Assembly (NCBI RefSeq): GCF_901411515.1
Contig: NZ_CABDUX010000002.1
Coordinates: forward strand, 1,426,001 to 1,490,000
DNA from: Raoultibacter phocaeensis
GTDB lineage: Bacteria; Actinomycetota; Coriobacteriia; Coriobacteriales; Eggerthellaceae
DNA: 64,000 nucleotides
Direction: 5' to 3'
Shown: piece by piece, positions 43,601-52,201 of the stretch
How the letters are laid out: each line of letters opens with the position of its first letter
Numbering within the stretch: position 1 is the stretch's first letter
The notes under the pieces: generated by a model
The model's database searches: none
Seen by the model: the letters and a program-made list of their open reading frames with translations, nothing else
What the model was told of the DNA's origin: nothing
Translations under genes and position numbers: made by a program

Positions 43601-45037
43601 CTATCTGCCTGCCTCTTGCGAAGCAGCGTCAACGGCAATGCGCCCGAAGACGTAGCCTTGACTCAGGCCTGACGTGTAGAGCAACCCTTCTCGAATCTCC
43701 GAGGATGCGCACACCTCACCGCAGGCAAAAAGACCCGGTATCGCTGTACCTTGCTCATCGAGCACGTGGGCGTGTTCATCGATATCAAGACCGCCGTACG
43801 AGTAGTAGATGCACGGTTCAATGCTCATTGCGTAGTAGACGGGACCGGTTATCGGAGCGAGGTACGTCTCCCTTCCGAAATCTTCATCGACGCCAGCTTC
43901 CATCATTTCGTTGTAGCGGGCGACCGTTGCCGGAAGCCCCGGCGCGTCGATCTCTTCAGCCAGCTCTTCGAGAGAGCTTCCCCCAAGAACAATGCCCTCG
44001 TCGAAATACTGTTCAAAAAGATCGTACTCCTGGCGGATGGTTTCATCGAACACATAATAGGCCCTGTGCTCAGGCTGTTTCATGCCGAGCTTTCCTGCAG
44101 TGTCGTAATGGGAATCTTCCGCATGGAAACGGTCACCGTCGATATTGACGACGATGCCAGGCGCGCTTGAGGGGGGAACCGACATGTCGGTCATGCTCTC
44201 GGTGCTGACAAAGTACGTATGCTCGCCAGCATCGAGAGCAAATGCAGCGGCTCCGATATCCTGAGCCATGATCAACCCGTCGCCTTCGGCTCCGGCACTC
44301 GATATAACGCGGACGCCTACGTAATCAGGCACGTATTCAGCCACCATTTCGGGATTGTTGGTAAAGCCCCCGGTAGCCAGAACGACTGCCGAACCCGTAT
44401 ACAGCTCACCTTCTGCGGTAGTCACGCCAACGACACGACCTTCTTCGACAACAAGGGTTTTCGCTGCGGTTTTCGTTCGTATGTTGACGCCCGCATCGAT
44501 GGCGATCTGTTTGAGGAACGCAATCAAGGCGCCCCCCGCTCCTTCCACGTTGTGGGCTCGCGTATCCCAATCCTCGATCGGTAAGAACCCTAAGCCCCTC
44601 GCATTGAGGTCGTCGACCATTTCTACCGCCCCTTCGTAGAGAATGCGGCAGAGAGGTTCGCCCTGCGAGGTGAACTGAGGATCGGGCAACTTCATGTACT
44701 CGATATAGGCGTTCACTGAATCGCCGCCGTAACCCTGCGTTTCCTGAAGCTTCGTACCCGGCGCATGAATCGTCCCGGCGCTCAGAGCCGAGTCGCCACC
44801 GACCATGGCTTCTTTTTCCAGGACAATTGCCGATTTACCCGTCTCTGCTGCCCTGATCGCCGCACCAAGACCGCCGACCCCTCCGCCAACGATGACGAAA
44901 TCAGCTGCTACCGATTTCGTGGCATTTTTTTCTGCTTCTTCTTTCGAACACGCGCTCAAGCCCCCGATCGCCATGAATGACGCTCCAGCAACGGCTGCGA
45001 GCTGAACGAAGTTCCTTCGAGTAAGATTTGCTTTCAT
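43601..45037 (-). CDS. Tat-exported FAD-dependent reductase (fumarate reductase flavoprotein family)
   Basis: A 478-residue exported flavoprotein, the shortest of the three here. Tat motif TRRNFVQLAAVAG and lipobox GLSAC; FAD site FVIVGGGVGGLGAAIRAAETG (core GGGVGGLGAA, about 49-58) and KEAMVGGDSALSAG. RYNEMMEAGVDEDFGRETYLAP and GLSQGYVFGRIA mark the fumarate/urocanate reductase group. It should accept electrons from a membrane donor and reduce an unknown organic acceptor outside the cell. GGGA precedes the ATG. The divergent LuxR-type gene at 45230 is its likely regulator. Confidence 0.92.
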   Translation of the reverse strand: MKANLTRRNFVQLAAVAGASFMAIGGLSACSKEEAEKNATKSVAADFVIVGGGVGGLGAAIRAAETGKSAIVLEKEAMVGGDSALSAGTIHAPGTKLQETQGYGGDSVNAYIEYMKLPDPQFTSQGEPLCRILYEGAVEMVDDLNARGLGFLPIEDWDTRAHNVEGAGGALIAFLKQIAIDAGVNIRTKTAAKTLVVEEGRVVGVTTAEGELYTGSAVVLATGGFTNNPEMVAEYVPDYVGVRVISSAGAEGDGLIMAQDIGAAAFALDAGEHTYFVSTESMTDMSVPPSSAPGIVVNIDGDRFHAEDSHYDTAGKLGMKQPEHRAYYVFDETIRQEYDLFEQYFDEGIVLGGSSLEELAEEIDAPGLPATVARYNEMMEAGVDEDFGRETYLAPITGPVYYAMSIEPCIYYSYGGLDIDEHAHVLDEQGTAIPGLFACGEVCASSEIREGLLYTSGLSQGYVFGRIAVDAASQEAGR

Positions 45038-45124
45038 GATGGTTCCCTTCTCCCTATTTTCCGACCCATCGGTCGCATCGAGGAAACCATCGGCTAAAAA
45101 AGAGCAGTACGCATCCCTTGGGCG

Positions 45125-45157
45125 AGGGTAAGCGGAAAATACCCTTGTTTTAGGTAT
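45125..45157. promoter_or_regulatory. Interleaved dyads in the divergent flavoprotein-LuxR region
   Basis: AGGGTA (45125-45130) and TACCCT (45140-45145) form one inverted repeat, and ATACC (45139-45143) with GGTAT (45153-45157) a second that shares its arm. They lie in the middle of the 192-base gap between the genes at 45037 and 45230, where an operator is expected. Confidence 0.4.
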
Positions 45158-45199
45158 GCGCGACGAGGACTTTCGATATGGCGCACGACGACATACCGA

Positions 45200-45205
45200 T
45201 ATAAT
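45200..45205 (+). promoter_or_regulatory. -10 element of the LuxR-type gene at 45230
   Basis: A perfect TATAAT 25 bases before the ATG, with CGGAGG as ribosome site in between. No acceptable -35 lies at 16-18 bases (TATGGC), so an activator is likely to be needed. Confidence 0.55.
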
Positions 45206-45229
45206 CGTGCTCGAACGATTCGGAGGCTA

Positions 45230-46648
45230 ATGAAACGCTTACGGGCAAACATAACATGGGAGGCCTGCGGCTTGGGGCTTTTTTGGGCATGGTGTTATTG
45301 CCTCTGGTTCGTTCCGAATTTGTATTCGAGCGGCACCGTCGTATCGCCGGGCCAGAATTACTCGTGGCTCGTCGTGCTCGGATCGGCTGCAGTAATTCAG
45401 TTTGCGGTGCCCGCATGCCTTAAAACGCGTCGACTGTCGTCGCATCCCTCACTGGCCTATCTCGTACCGACAATCACCTGCGTAGGCACGATTTGTATTG
45501 AGCTTACGAGTACCGTGCTTCCCCTCGAATGGCTATACTACCTCGGCGCAATTGCCTCTGGAGCATCTTCTGCACTCCTGTGGCATCTCTGGGGAGACTA
45601 CTATGCTGCAGCGAGAAACGACAACGCCGAGAGCATAGCCCTCGGTTTCGGAATAGTCGTTCTTTTTTCGGTCGTCATCACATCAATCTTGCCCCACGTG
45701 CTCTCAAACGCCTACGTCGCGGCAACACCGCTCGCATCGGGAGCAATCCTCGCAGGTGTAAAGATGCGGGCGAAAAAAGCAAACTATCCAACGCTTTTGC
45801 CGAAAGCAACAAGGAAGACAAGCAGAAGCGCCATTGCAAAAGTCTGCATGATCGCCTTTGCCGTCTGTGTTATCTGTACGTTCACTTGGGCGTCCATTCC
45901 GCTCGAAACCCTTCCCCTCAAAGACGATGCCATGTCGATCGGCGTCGCGGTAGGAGCCATCTTCATGATCGCAGCCGCGCTCCCGAAGCTCCTCTTCGAT
46001 GAACCCATGCCAACGGCAAAGATCCTCAGTTGGATGGTATTCCTTGCCGCCGTTGCATTGGCGCTTTCTCTTGTCGGCAGCGAAGAACTCGCATCCGCCT
46101 CCTACATCGTCAGCCTGGCTTCTTCAGTTGTCCTCGATGTTCTGCTCGCGACGTATTTTGTGGCTCTCGTCGTCAAAGGATACGTTGCCTCTTCGACCGC
46201 GTTCGGATACAGCGAAGGCTTCATTTGCGCGGGCATGCTTGTCGGTAACATGCTGAGAAACGGTCTCGCCTCATATGGACTGCTCGAAACCGATGATATG
46301 CTGTCTATCGGATTGTTGTTGATATGCGTACTTTTTGCGTTGCTCATACTGCTTAACGAACAGCGCCAAGGCATTCACGAAATTATGACCGCGCCACCCG
46401 TCGCCTCGGACATCGAGCGTAATTGCGCAGCGATTGCCGAGGAGTTCTCCCTATCGAGCCGCGAGTTCGAGATACTTGTCTTGCTCGGCCAAGGACACAC
46501 AGCCCAAAGCATCGCCAAAAGGATGGTCATCTCGCCCTTGACCGTACAGACGCACATCAAGCACATCTACCAGAAAATGGATATCCATAGTCGAACAGAG
46601 CTACTCGATTACATCAATCTCCAGAAAACGGAATTCAGCAGCCGATAA
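45230..46648 (+). CDS. LuxR-type regulator with twelve-helix membrane domain
   Basis: A 472-residue regulator with about twelve helices (residues 10-380) and a C-terminal LuxR domain: EFSLSSREFEILVLLGQGHTAQSIAKRMVISPLTVQTHIKHIYQKM, core SIAKRMVISPLTVQTH. The membrane part carries no transport motif that I can recognise and may act as a ligand sensor. It is divergent from the flavoprotein at 45037. AT content is a little higher than in the other two regulators. No clear terminator follows; 46649-46842 is AT-rich and shows nothing else. Confidence 0.9.
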   Translation: MKRLRANITWEACGLGLFWAWCYCLWFVPNLYSSGTVVSPGQNYSWLVVLGSAAVIQFAVPACLKTRRLSSHPSLAYLVPTITCVGTICIELTSTVLPLEWLYYLGAIASGASSALLWHLWGDYYAAARNDNAESIALGFGIVVLFSVVITSILPHVLSNAYVAATPLASGAILAGVKMRAKKANYPTLLPKATRKTSRSAIAKVCMIAFAVCVICTFTWASIPLETLPLKDDAMSIGVAVGAIFMIAAALPKLLFDEPMPTAKILSWMVFLAAVALALSLVGSEELASASYIVSLASSVVLDVLLATYFVALVVKGYVASSTAFGYSEGFICAGMLVGNMLRNGLASYGLLETDDMLSIGLLLICVLFALLILLNEQRQGIHEIMTAPPVASDIERNCAAIAEEFSLSSREFEILVLLGQGHTAQSIAKRMVISPLTVQTHIKHIYQKMDIHSRTELLDYINLQKTEFSSR

Positions 46649-46842
46649 GGGTATTTCGAAGCATGGTATATGCGATAAAGCCGAGTGCGTTGATAACGGA
46701 AATATTTCTTTTGGTTTCCAACCAGTTATGAAACAATTATTTCTGTTATGGGTAGAAAGCGAACAACGGTGATGCCGAGTTCTCGGACAGCGCTCGTCCA
46801 GATGGGCGACAATCCCTCACTCGGTTTCTCGCGCACAGGTTC

Positions 46843-47166
46843 TTAGTTCTTATCCTCGTACAGCTCGATCACCGCGCCGTCCTTCTCGACGAACGCGAGG
46901 CGCACGCCCGGGCCCGCATCCATCGGGCCGCAAATCGTACGGTCGGCATCTTCTACGTAGCGATCGAGGTCGTCGACCGCGTAGGCCACGTGCCACCGGC
47001 GATGCAGCTCCTCGGGAAACGGCGTGCCCTCTTCGAACTTGAGGTACTCGATTTTGTAGTCGTAATCGTCGACATCGGACACCCAGAATTTCATGTCCTT
47101 GTTATACGTCATGTTCGGTTTCTTCTCGGTAATCGGAATCCCGATGTGCATATACGTTGCAGTCAT
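46843..47166 (-). CDS. VOC/glyoxalase-like small protein
   Basis: A 107-residue protein with a vicinal-oxygen-chelate type fold: MHIGIPITEKKPNM at the N-terminus, HVAYAVDDLDRYVEDAD in the middle and GVRLAFVEKDGAVIELYED at the end, with His and Glu residues where metal ligands are expected. AAAGGG six bases before ATG 47166 fixes the start; an earlier in-frame ATG lies at 47181. It is the last gene of the dihydroxyacetone kinase operon. A role in removing methylglyoxal formed from dihydroxyacetone phosphate, or as sugar isomerase, is inference. Confidence 0.75.
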   Translation of the reverse strand: MTATYMHIGIPITEKKPNMTYNKDMKFWVSDVDDYDYKIEYLKFEEGTPFPEELHRRWHVAYAVDDLDRYVEDADRTICGPMDAGPGVRLAFVEKDGAVIELYEDKN

Positions 47167-47200
47167 AGTAAACCCTTTCAAATCGCTGGTCGGTACTGCG

Positions 47201-48043
47201 TCACTTCATCGAGAACAGCTCCATGGCGGCCTCGGCATCCGCCTGCATGGCTTCTGTTGCGGCATGCGCGAGCGTATGGAAGTACTTCGGGTGCTCTTCG
47301 GCCAGAACCCGTTCCACTCCGCGCACGCCCGCGTTGCTCATGTAGCTGAAGTAGTTGATCTTGCGGATACCGCATTCGATCGCGTGGCGGGTATCCCCAG
47401 CCGAGAGACCCGATCCTCCGTGCATCACAAGCGGCACGCCGCAGCGACGCTTCAGCTCGGCGATGCGATCGAAGTCGAGGTTCGGCTCGACTTTGTAAAA
47501 GCCGTGCACGGTGCCGACAGAGGCGGCGAGCGCATCGACGCCGGTCGCCGCCACGAAACGCTCCGCTTCGGTAGGGTCGGTGTAGACGTTCTCGCGCATA
47601 TCGTCGGCGTTTTCCAAACCCTCGTGGCCGGTTGTGAACCCGATTTCGGCCTCCACATCGACACCGCGCACGTGGCACATCTCAACTACTTTTCGCGTCA
47701 TGCGCACGTTCTCTTCGAACGGATCCTGGCTCCCGTCGTACATGATGGCCGTGAACCCGAGGCCGAGTGCCTTCTTCACATATTCCAGATCTTCGCCGTG
47801 ATCGAGCATCACGCACACCGGCACGCTCGCCTTCTCGGCGCACATCACCATGATCGGCCCGATCAGGCTGATCGGCGTTTCCGCCTCATGGAGCTGCGCA
47901 TGCTGGATGATCACCGGCTCGCCTCGCTTCTCGGCCGCGCCGATGGCGGCGAGGAGCAGTTCGAGATTCGGCGTATCGAACGCTGCGGCCGCGCATTCCA
48001 TGCGCTCGGCCCACGCGAGGACTTCTCTCATCGATGCGAGCAT
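47201..48043 (-). CDS. Class II fructose/tagatose-bisphosphate-type aldolase
   Basis: A 280-residue zinc aldolase. VCVMLDHGEDLEYVKKAL carries the first zinc His and the catalytic Asp, DVEAEIGFTTG a Glu of the active site, ASVGTVHGFYK the second His and VMHGGSGLSAGD the third His with the phosphate loop. Such enzymes join or split dihydroxyacetone phosphate and an aldehyde. Its gene begins four bases after dhaK, so the kinase product could feed it directly. The exact sugar (fructose, tagatose or another ketose bisphosphate) is not decided by the sequence. Confidence 0.9.
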   Translation of the reverse strand: MLASMREVLAWAERMECAAAAFDTPNLELLLAAIGAAEKRGEPVIIQHAQLHEAETPISLIGPIMVMCAEKASVPVCVMLDHGEDLEYVKKALGLGFTAIMYDGSQDPFEENVRMTRKVVEMCHVRGVDVEAEIGFTTGHEGLENADDMRENVYTDPTEAERFVAATGVDALAASVGTVHGFYKVEPNLDFDRIAELKRRCGVPLVMHGGSGLSAGDTRHAIECGIRKINYFSYMSNAGVRGVERVLAEEHPKYFHTLAHAATEAMQADAEAAMELFSMK

Positions 48044-48047
48044 GGCG

Positions 48048-49046
48048 CTACTTCTTCAGGTACGGCGTGGTGCAGGGCGCGTTCCACAGCCGCAGGAGCT
48101 CGTCGTCCATGCGGGCCATGAACATCTGGAAGCCCGCCTGCTCCTGCACGGTGAGCATCTCACCCACGAAGTTTGCTACAACCTCGATATTCTTCTTCTC
48201 AAGCTCCTTCACGGCCGCGCGGTACACAATGAGCTGCTCCATGAGCGTCGTCGCCCCCGAGCCGTTGATGATGAGCATGACCTTCTCGCCGTCTTCGATG
48301 CCGATGTCGGCGACCAGTGCATTCACCATAATGGCTGCCGTTTCATCGGCCGATTTCATCGGCTGGCGCCCGCCGCCTTCCTCGCCGTGCTGGCCCATGC
48401 CGATTTCCATTTCGTCGTCGCCGAGATCAGCGAGAAGCGCTCCTGTTTGGGGATGGGTCGCACCGCGCACGGCTACCGCAAGCGTGGCCATGCTGTCTGC
48501 GAAGCGCTGTGCGACGGCGGCGACTTCTTCGAGGCTTCTGCCTTCCGCAGCCGCAGCTCCGGCGATCTTGTAGGTGGGAATGCAGCCGACGAGGCCGCGG
48601 CGGTCGTCGGCGTTCTCGCGGGGAGCGTTCGAAACGTCTTCCTGCGTGACCACCTTCACCACGTTCAAGCCCTGTTTTTTACACTGCTTCATGGTCATAT
48701 TCCCCGTGAGCATGTCGCCTGCGTGGTTAAGCACGATGTAGAGCACGCCTTTGCCCTTGTCGGCGAGCTTGATGGCATCGACGCATGCCTGGGGGCCCGG
48801 AGCGGCGAACACATCGCCTACGACATCGATGTCGACCATTCCCTCGCCTACGAATCCCTCGATCGCCGGTTCGTGACCGCTGCCGCCTTGCGTCACAATG
48901 GTCACGCGGTCGGCATGCCCGAGCTTTTTGTTGATGACCATGTTCTGCTCGCCAAGCTCGATGATATCGGGGTTGGCCATCGCCAAGCCTTCGAGCAGTT
49001 CAGAGGTGAGGTTGTCGGGATCGTTGATGAACTTCTTCATCTTCAT
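48048..49046 (-). CDS. dhaK: Dihydroxyacetone kinase, substrate-binding subunit DhaK
   Basis: A 332-residue cytoplasmic subunit that binds dihydroxyacetone through a hemiaminal to a His. The N-terminus KKFINDPDNLTSELLEGL and TQGGSGHEPAIEGFVGEGM are standard, and EIGMGQHGEEGGG holds the covalent His. AGGAG precedes ATG 49046. It pairs with DhaL encoded 90 bases upstream. The PTS phosphodonor DhaM is not seen in the window, so the donor (phosphoenolpyruvate via DhaM elsewhere, or ATP) remains open. Related tetrulose kinases share the fold. Confidence 0.95.
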   Translation of the reverse strand: MKMKKFINDPDNLTSELLEGLAMANPDIIELGEQNMVINKKLGHADRVTIVTQGGSGHEPAIEGFVGEGMVDIDVVGDVFAAPGPQACVDAIKLADKGKGVLYIVLNHAGDMLTGNMTMKQCKKQGLNVVKVVTQEDVSNAPRENADDRRGLVGCIPTYKIAGAAAAEGRSLEEVAAVAQRFADSMATLAVAVRGATHPQTGALLADLGDDEMEIGMGQHGEEGGGRQPMKSADETAAIMVNALVADIGIEDGEKVMLIINGSGATTLMEQLIVYRAAVKELEKKNIEVVANFVGEMLTVQEQAGFQMFMARMDDELLRLWNAPCTTPYLKK

Positions 49047-49095
49047 GGTGCTTCTCCTGTCGATCGATGACGTGTCGGGCGCGCCCGAAAACGAA

Positions 49096-49116
49096 CCTGC
49101 CGCTCAAGGCGGCAGG
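49096..49116. other. 8-bp hairpin between dhaL and dhaK
   Basis: CCTGCCGC and GCGGCAGG surround a five-base loop in the 90-base gap. On the minus strand it is followed by TTCGTTTTC. It could be a weak partial terminator or a processing site that changes the dhaL:dhaK ratio. Confidence 0.45.
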
Positions 49117-49136
49117 ATGAAACCGAAGCAAGAAAC

Positions 49137-49772
49137 TCAATCCGCTTGAGCGGCCAGGTACCCTTCGTAAAGCCCGTGGATGAACAGCGAGGTGGAAACG
49201 GCACCCGCATCGGGCGTGCCGATGGTAGCCTCCTTGTAACTTTTCGCTCGGCCGAACTTCGACGCGTAGCGTTCGGAATCGCGTGCGCCGGCCGCGGCTC
49301 CGTCGCTTGCCGCTTCCAGAATGGCCTCGACGTCGTCGGCTGCATCAGCGGCAGCCCCGCAGGCGGGAATGAGCGCGTCCATCATGGTCTTATCGCCCAC
49401 CTGAGCCGTCGTGATGTCCTGCATCTCTGAAAGGCATCCGGAAAACATGCGCTTCACCGCATCGGGGCCGAGCTCGTCCTCGTCATCGTCGAGCTCATAG
49501 CCCAAGCCGCTGATGAGCGTACCGTACAACGGCCCCGCCGATCCGCCCTTTACCTCCATAGCCTTGCATCCGAGCGCATCGAGGAAGCTCCCGATGGGCT
49601 CGCTGTCCCATGCGGCTACCTCCTGGTCGATCAGTTTGGCTATCTTCGTCATGGTGATGCCGTGGTCGCCGTCGCCGAATTTCGAATCGATCTCGCTCAG
49701 AAGATCGCTTTCAGTTGCGAGCGCCTGCGCGCTTTCGGCGAGCATGGCCGACAGTATCCGCTTGTCGATCAA
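49137..49772 (-). CDS. dhaL: Dihydroxyacetone kinase, ADP/ATP-binding subunit DhaL
   Basis: A 211-residue all-helical subunit that transfers phosphate to dihydroxyacetone bound on DhaK. The metal-nucleotide site is SKFGDGDHGITM near residues 30-41, followed by KGGSAGPLYGTL (about 74-85) and DAGAVSTSLFIHGLYEGY near the end. AGGAGG lies nine bases before the ATG. It is the first gene of the operon dhaL-dhaK-aldolase-VOC and sits behind a clear promoter. No transcription factor for the operon is adjacent. Confidence 0.95.
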   Translation of the reverse strand: MIDKRILSAMLAESAQALATESDLLSEIDSKFGDGDHGITMTKIAKLIDQEVAAWDSEPIGSFLDALGCKAMEVKGGSAGPLYGTLISGLGYELDDDEDELGPDAVKRMFSGCLSEMQDITTAQVGDKTMMDALIPACGAAADAADDVEAILEAASDGAAAGARDSERYASKFGRAKSYKEATIGTPDAGAVSTSLFIHGLYEGYLAAQAD

Positions 49773-49809
49773 CGCGAACCTCCTCTTGGACGGTGTTTCG
49801 TCACATCGA

Positions 49810-49839
49810 ACTCTACCACGCGGCGTCAGGCGAGGTCAA
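49810..49839 (-). promoter_or_regulatory. Promoter of the dhaL operon
   Basis: On the minus strand TTGACC and TAGAGT are 18 bases apart and end 38 bases before the dhaL ATG. Five of six bases match at -35 and four of six at -10. Confidence 0.6.
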
Positions 49840-49866
49840 TCGGCGGTACCGGGCGTTGCATGCACG

Positions 49867-50910
49867 CTACGCGGCAGGCTCTTCAGCCGGCGGCTCTTCT
49901 TCGCCCGGCTCCTCGGTCACCTCGGCTCCCGGAGTTTCCAGATAGATGTAAATCTGCCGTATCGTGTCGGCGAGGTTGCCCGAAGCGTTCGCGAGCTTGT
50001 AGTCGTACATGAGCACGGCAGACCAGTTGTATTCGGTGCCGCCGATCTCGACGGTACCCGAGAACGAACACCGCTCCTGCACGAGCGTCGTGCCGTCCGA
50101 AGCGTACGTGGAGTACTCCGTCTTATCGTCCGGAAGCTCGACGGTGCCCGCATCAACCTGAATACCTGCTTCGCCGAGCGTCTTCTCCACGATGTTCTCG
50201 TTTTTGACCGCATCGGCAAAACTGAGCGATCCGAATCCGAGCGCTGACATGGCAGCGGAATAGCCCGTCATCACAATCGCGTCGTCCTCGTCGAGGCCGA
50301 GATACACCGTCGGCGTTCCGAGCCTTGAATCGGCCGGCTCGTCGGTGAGAGCGACGGTGAGCGAACGCTTGACGGGATTGCCCTCCTCGTTCACCTGCCG
50401 TTCGCTTGAAACGGTAGCTCCGCGCTTGAGCGTCTCCACCGCTTCGTCCTCGGTCATGCCCATGAGTGCGGAAAGATCGGGTACCTCGGTGGTTTTCGCC
50501 GTTGCCGTCGATGCATCTTGAGCTTCGTTTTGGGAAAGCGCGTCGACTTCCTGATCGCTTTGCTGCTGAGCCTGCTGGATCGCCAGATTCTGACTTTCCT
50601 CAAACAGGGTCCAGGTGAAGTACGCGAGCGCTCCGATGAGCGCAATGAGCAAGATGACCACGGCGATGAGCAGTCTGCGCATGCGCCGAGATTTTCTCTG
50701 CTGCGCCGTAAGTTCCGCCTTCGGCTTCTTGCTGCCGTGCCTACCCTGCGCCGCCGCTTGTTCGGCAACCACCATCTCGGTCTGCAGGGGCTCCTCGTTG
50801 TCGAAGAGCAACGGCGCGTCTACCTCGGGTTCGAGGCTTTCGACCGCATCGGGATACTCGTCTTCCAGAAATTCTTCCGTACGTTTGTCGGTTCGTGCAT
50901 GTTTCGGCAT
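49867..50910 (-). CDS. Membrane-anchored protein of unknown function
   Basis: A 347-residue protein. An acidic cytoplasmic segment and basic patch (QQRKSRRMRR) lead to one helix (LLIAVVILLIALIGALAYFTWTL, about residues 80-102), then a Gln-rich stalk and an outside domain of about 220 residues. VPDLSALMGMTEDEAVETLKRGATV looks like a single PASTA-type repeat, which would suggest cell-wall or muropeptide contact, but this is only a resemblance. The C-terminus is Pro/Glu-rich. AAGGAAGG precedes the ATG. The next gene, 50964-51368, encodes another single-helix protein. Confidence 0.7.
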   Translation of the reverse strand: MPKHARTDKRTEEFLEDEYPDAVESLEPEVDAPLLFDNEEPLQTEMVVAEQAAAQGRHGSKKPKAELTAQQRKSRRMRRLLIAVVILLIALIGALAYFTWTLFEESQNLAIQQAQQQSDQEVDALSQNEAQDASTATAKTTEVPDLSALMGMTEDEAVETLKRGATVSSERQVNEEGNPVKRSLTVALTDEPADSRLGTPTVYLGLDEDDAIVMTGYSAAMSALGFGSLSFADAVKNENIVEKTLGEAGIQVDAGTVELPDDKTEYSTYASDGTTLVQERCSFSGTVEIGGTEYNWSAVLMYDYKLANASGNLADTIRQIYIYLETPGAEVTEEPGEEEPPAEEPAA

Positions 50911-50963
50911 CGTGTAAACCTTCCTTGCGAACAGCGCGAAAAGCGCTCGAGGTCAGCGATATT

Positions 50964-51368
50964 CTACCGTAAGAACAGGTAGTAGACGACGAACCCGACG
51001 ATAAAGAGGAACACACACCCGATAACGGCCTTCTGCGTGTTCGACATGGGCTCGACGGTTTCGAGGTCTTCTTTGGTGGTTTCGCGGTAACGGGGTTTCT
51101 TTTGCCGCGGCGCGACAGGCTCGCTCTCCGTCTCAGCGGCCTCGGCGTTGCCCCCGGATGCCCGCTCGCTATCGGCTTCGATCGAAGGATCAAGAGCGAT
51201 ACCGGCTTTTCCATGGTAGTCGCCTTCGCGCAGGGCGCCTCCCTCATCGGCGCCTTCGGCCGGCTCGGACTGCTCGCCTTTGGCCTTGCGCACACCGGTT
51301 TGGATGACGATCTCTTCGTCGTCTCCGGCGTTCACCGATATGAGGGAATATGTATCGTCTCGGTCCAT
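50964..51368 (-). CDS. Small protein with acidic region and C-terminal helix
   Basis: A 134-residue protein I do not recognise. MDRDDTYSLISVNAGDDEEIVIQTGVRKAKG begins a long acidic, probably disordered part, and one helix (AVIGCVFLFIVGFVVYYLFL) ends the chain, giving a tail-anchored layout. The start ATG 51368 has AAAGGG five bases upstream; the earlier frame to 51476 lacks support. It lies between the FetAB-like genes and another anchored protein, with no motif that reveals a role. Confidence 0.7.
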   Translation of the reverse strand: MDRDDTYSLISVNAGDDEEIVIQTGVRKAKGEQSEPAEGADEGGALREGDYHGKAGIALDPSIEADSERASGGNAEAAETESEPVAPRQKKPRYRETTKEDLETVEPMSNTQKAVIGCVFLFIVGFVVYYLFLR

Positions 51369-51406
51369 GGGCACCCTTTCGCGTATAGAGCGATTATAGA
51401 TTGATT

Positions 51407-52201
51407 CTAAGCCCTGATGCCCTTGTCCAAATAATATCCATTGGCCGAGAAGCGCTTGCGATAGGTCGTGAAACACGCCATGACGATGGCGATGGTGTTG
51501 GCAGCTGAAAGCATGAGCATGACGACGATCTGGTACTTCGCCGCTGCAAGAGGATCGGCCCCCGCAAGCAGCTGGCCCGACATCATGCCAGGAATCGTCA
51601 CGATACCCGCAGCCGACATAGAGGCGAGCACCGGCGTCATACCCGCTCCGATTGCGGCCTTGAGCGACGGGAACGCAGCTTCGCGCGCGGTGGCCCCGAG
51701 CGCGACGAGCGTGAACATCTCGTCTGAGCGGGAGTCCATGTCTGAGAACAGCCGATCAATGGCCACAGCTATGGCAGACATGGCGTTTCCGATGATCATA
51801 CCTGCTATGGGGATGAGCTGCCGTGCGTTGTACCACGGATCGGCATGGATGACGCCCTCGACCACAATGAGCCCGACTGCAACCGACGAGACGAACAACG
51901 AGATGAACACAGCGAAGACGAGGCCCCTGACCTCGCTTTTAACACGCGATGTGGCAATCTGGGTGGCTGCGGAGATCATGAACACGAGCACGAGCAGCAC
52001 AAGCCACCACGTCTGCCACTCGAACAGGTATTTGAGCACGAACCCCGCAGCGAGCAGCTGCACGAAGCAGCGTACGATCGAAACGGCGATACGTTTGGTC
52101 TGGCCGAGTTCGAGCTTGTACGACACGAGGCCCGCCACGAGCATGAGCGCGCTCGCTGCGAAAAGCTCCAAGTAGCCGATATCGACGACGCCGGCGTCCA
52201 T
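51407..52201 (-). CDS. fetB: FetB-like ABC exporter permease (UPF0014)
   Basis: A 264-residue membrane protein with about seven helices. VSIVRCFVQLLAAGFVLKYLF and the cytoplasmic loop SRSDEMFTLVALGATAREAAFPSLKAAIGAGMTPVLASMSAAGIVTIPGMMSGQLL, with the conserved core TIPGMMSGQLL, identify the FetB/YbbM family, whose E. coli member exports iron with FetA. The ATG at 52201 shares a base with the fetA stop (TGATG). The frame is open far upstream only as a shadow of fetA. Iron as substrate is inferred from the family. Confidence 0.92.
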   Translation of the reverse strand: MDAGVVDIGYLELFAASALMLVAGLVSYKLELGQTKRIAVSIVRCFVQLLAAGFVLKYLFEWQTWWLVLLVLVFMISAATQIATSRVKSEVRGLVFAVFISLFVSSVAVGLIVVEGVIHADPWYNARQLIPIAGMIIGNAMSAIAVAIDRLFSDMDSRSDEMFTLVALGATAREAAFPSLKAAIGAGMTPVLASMSAAGIVTIPGMMSGQLLAGADPLAAAKYQIVVMLMLSAANTIAIVMACFTTYRKRFSANGYYLDKGIRA

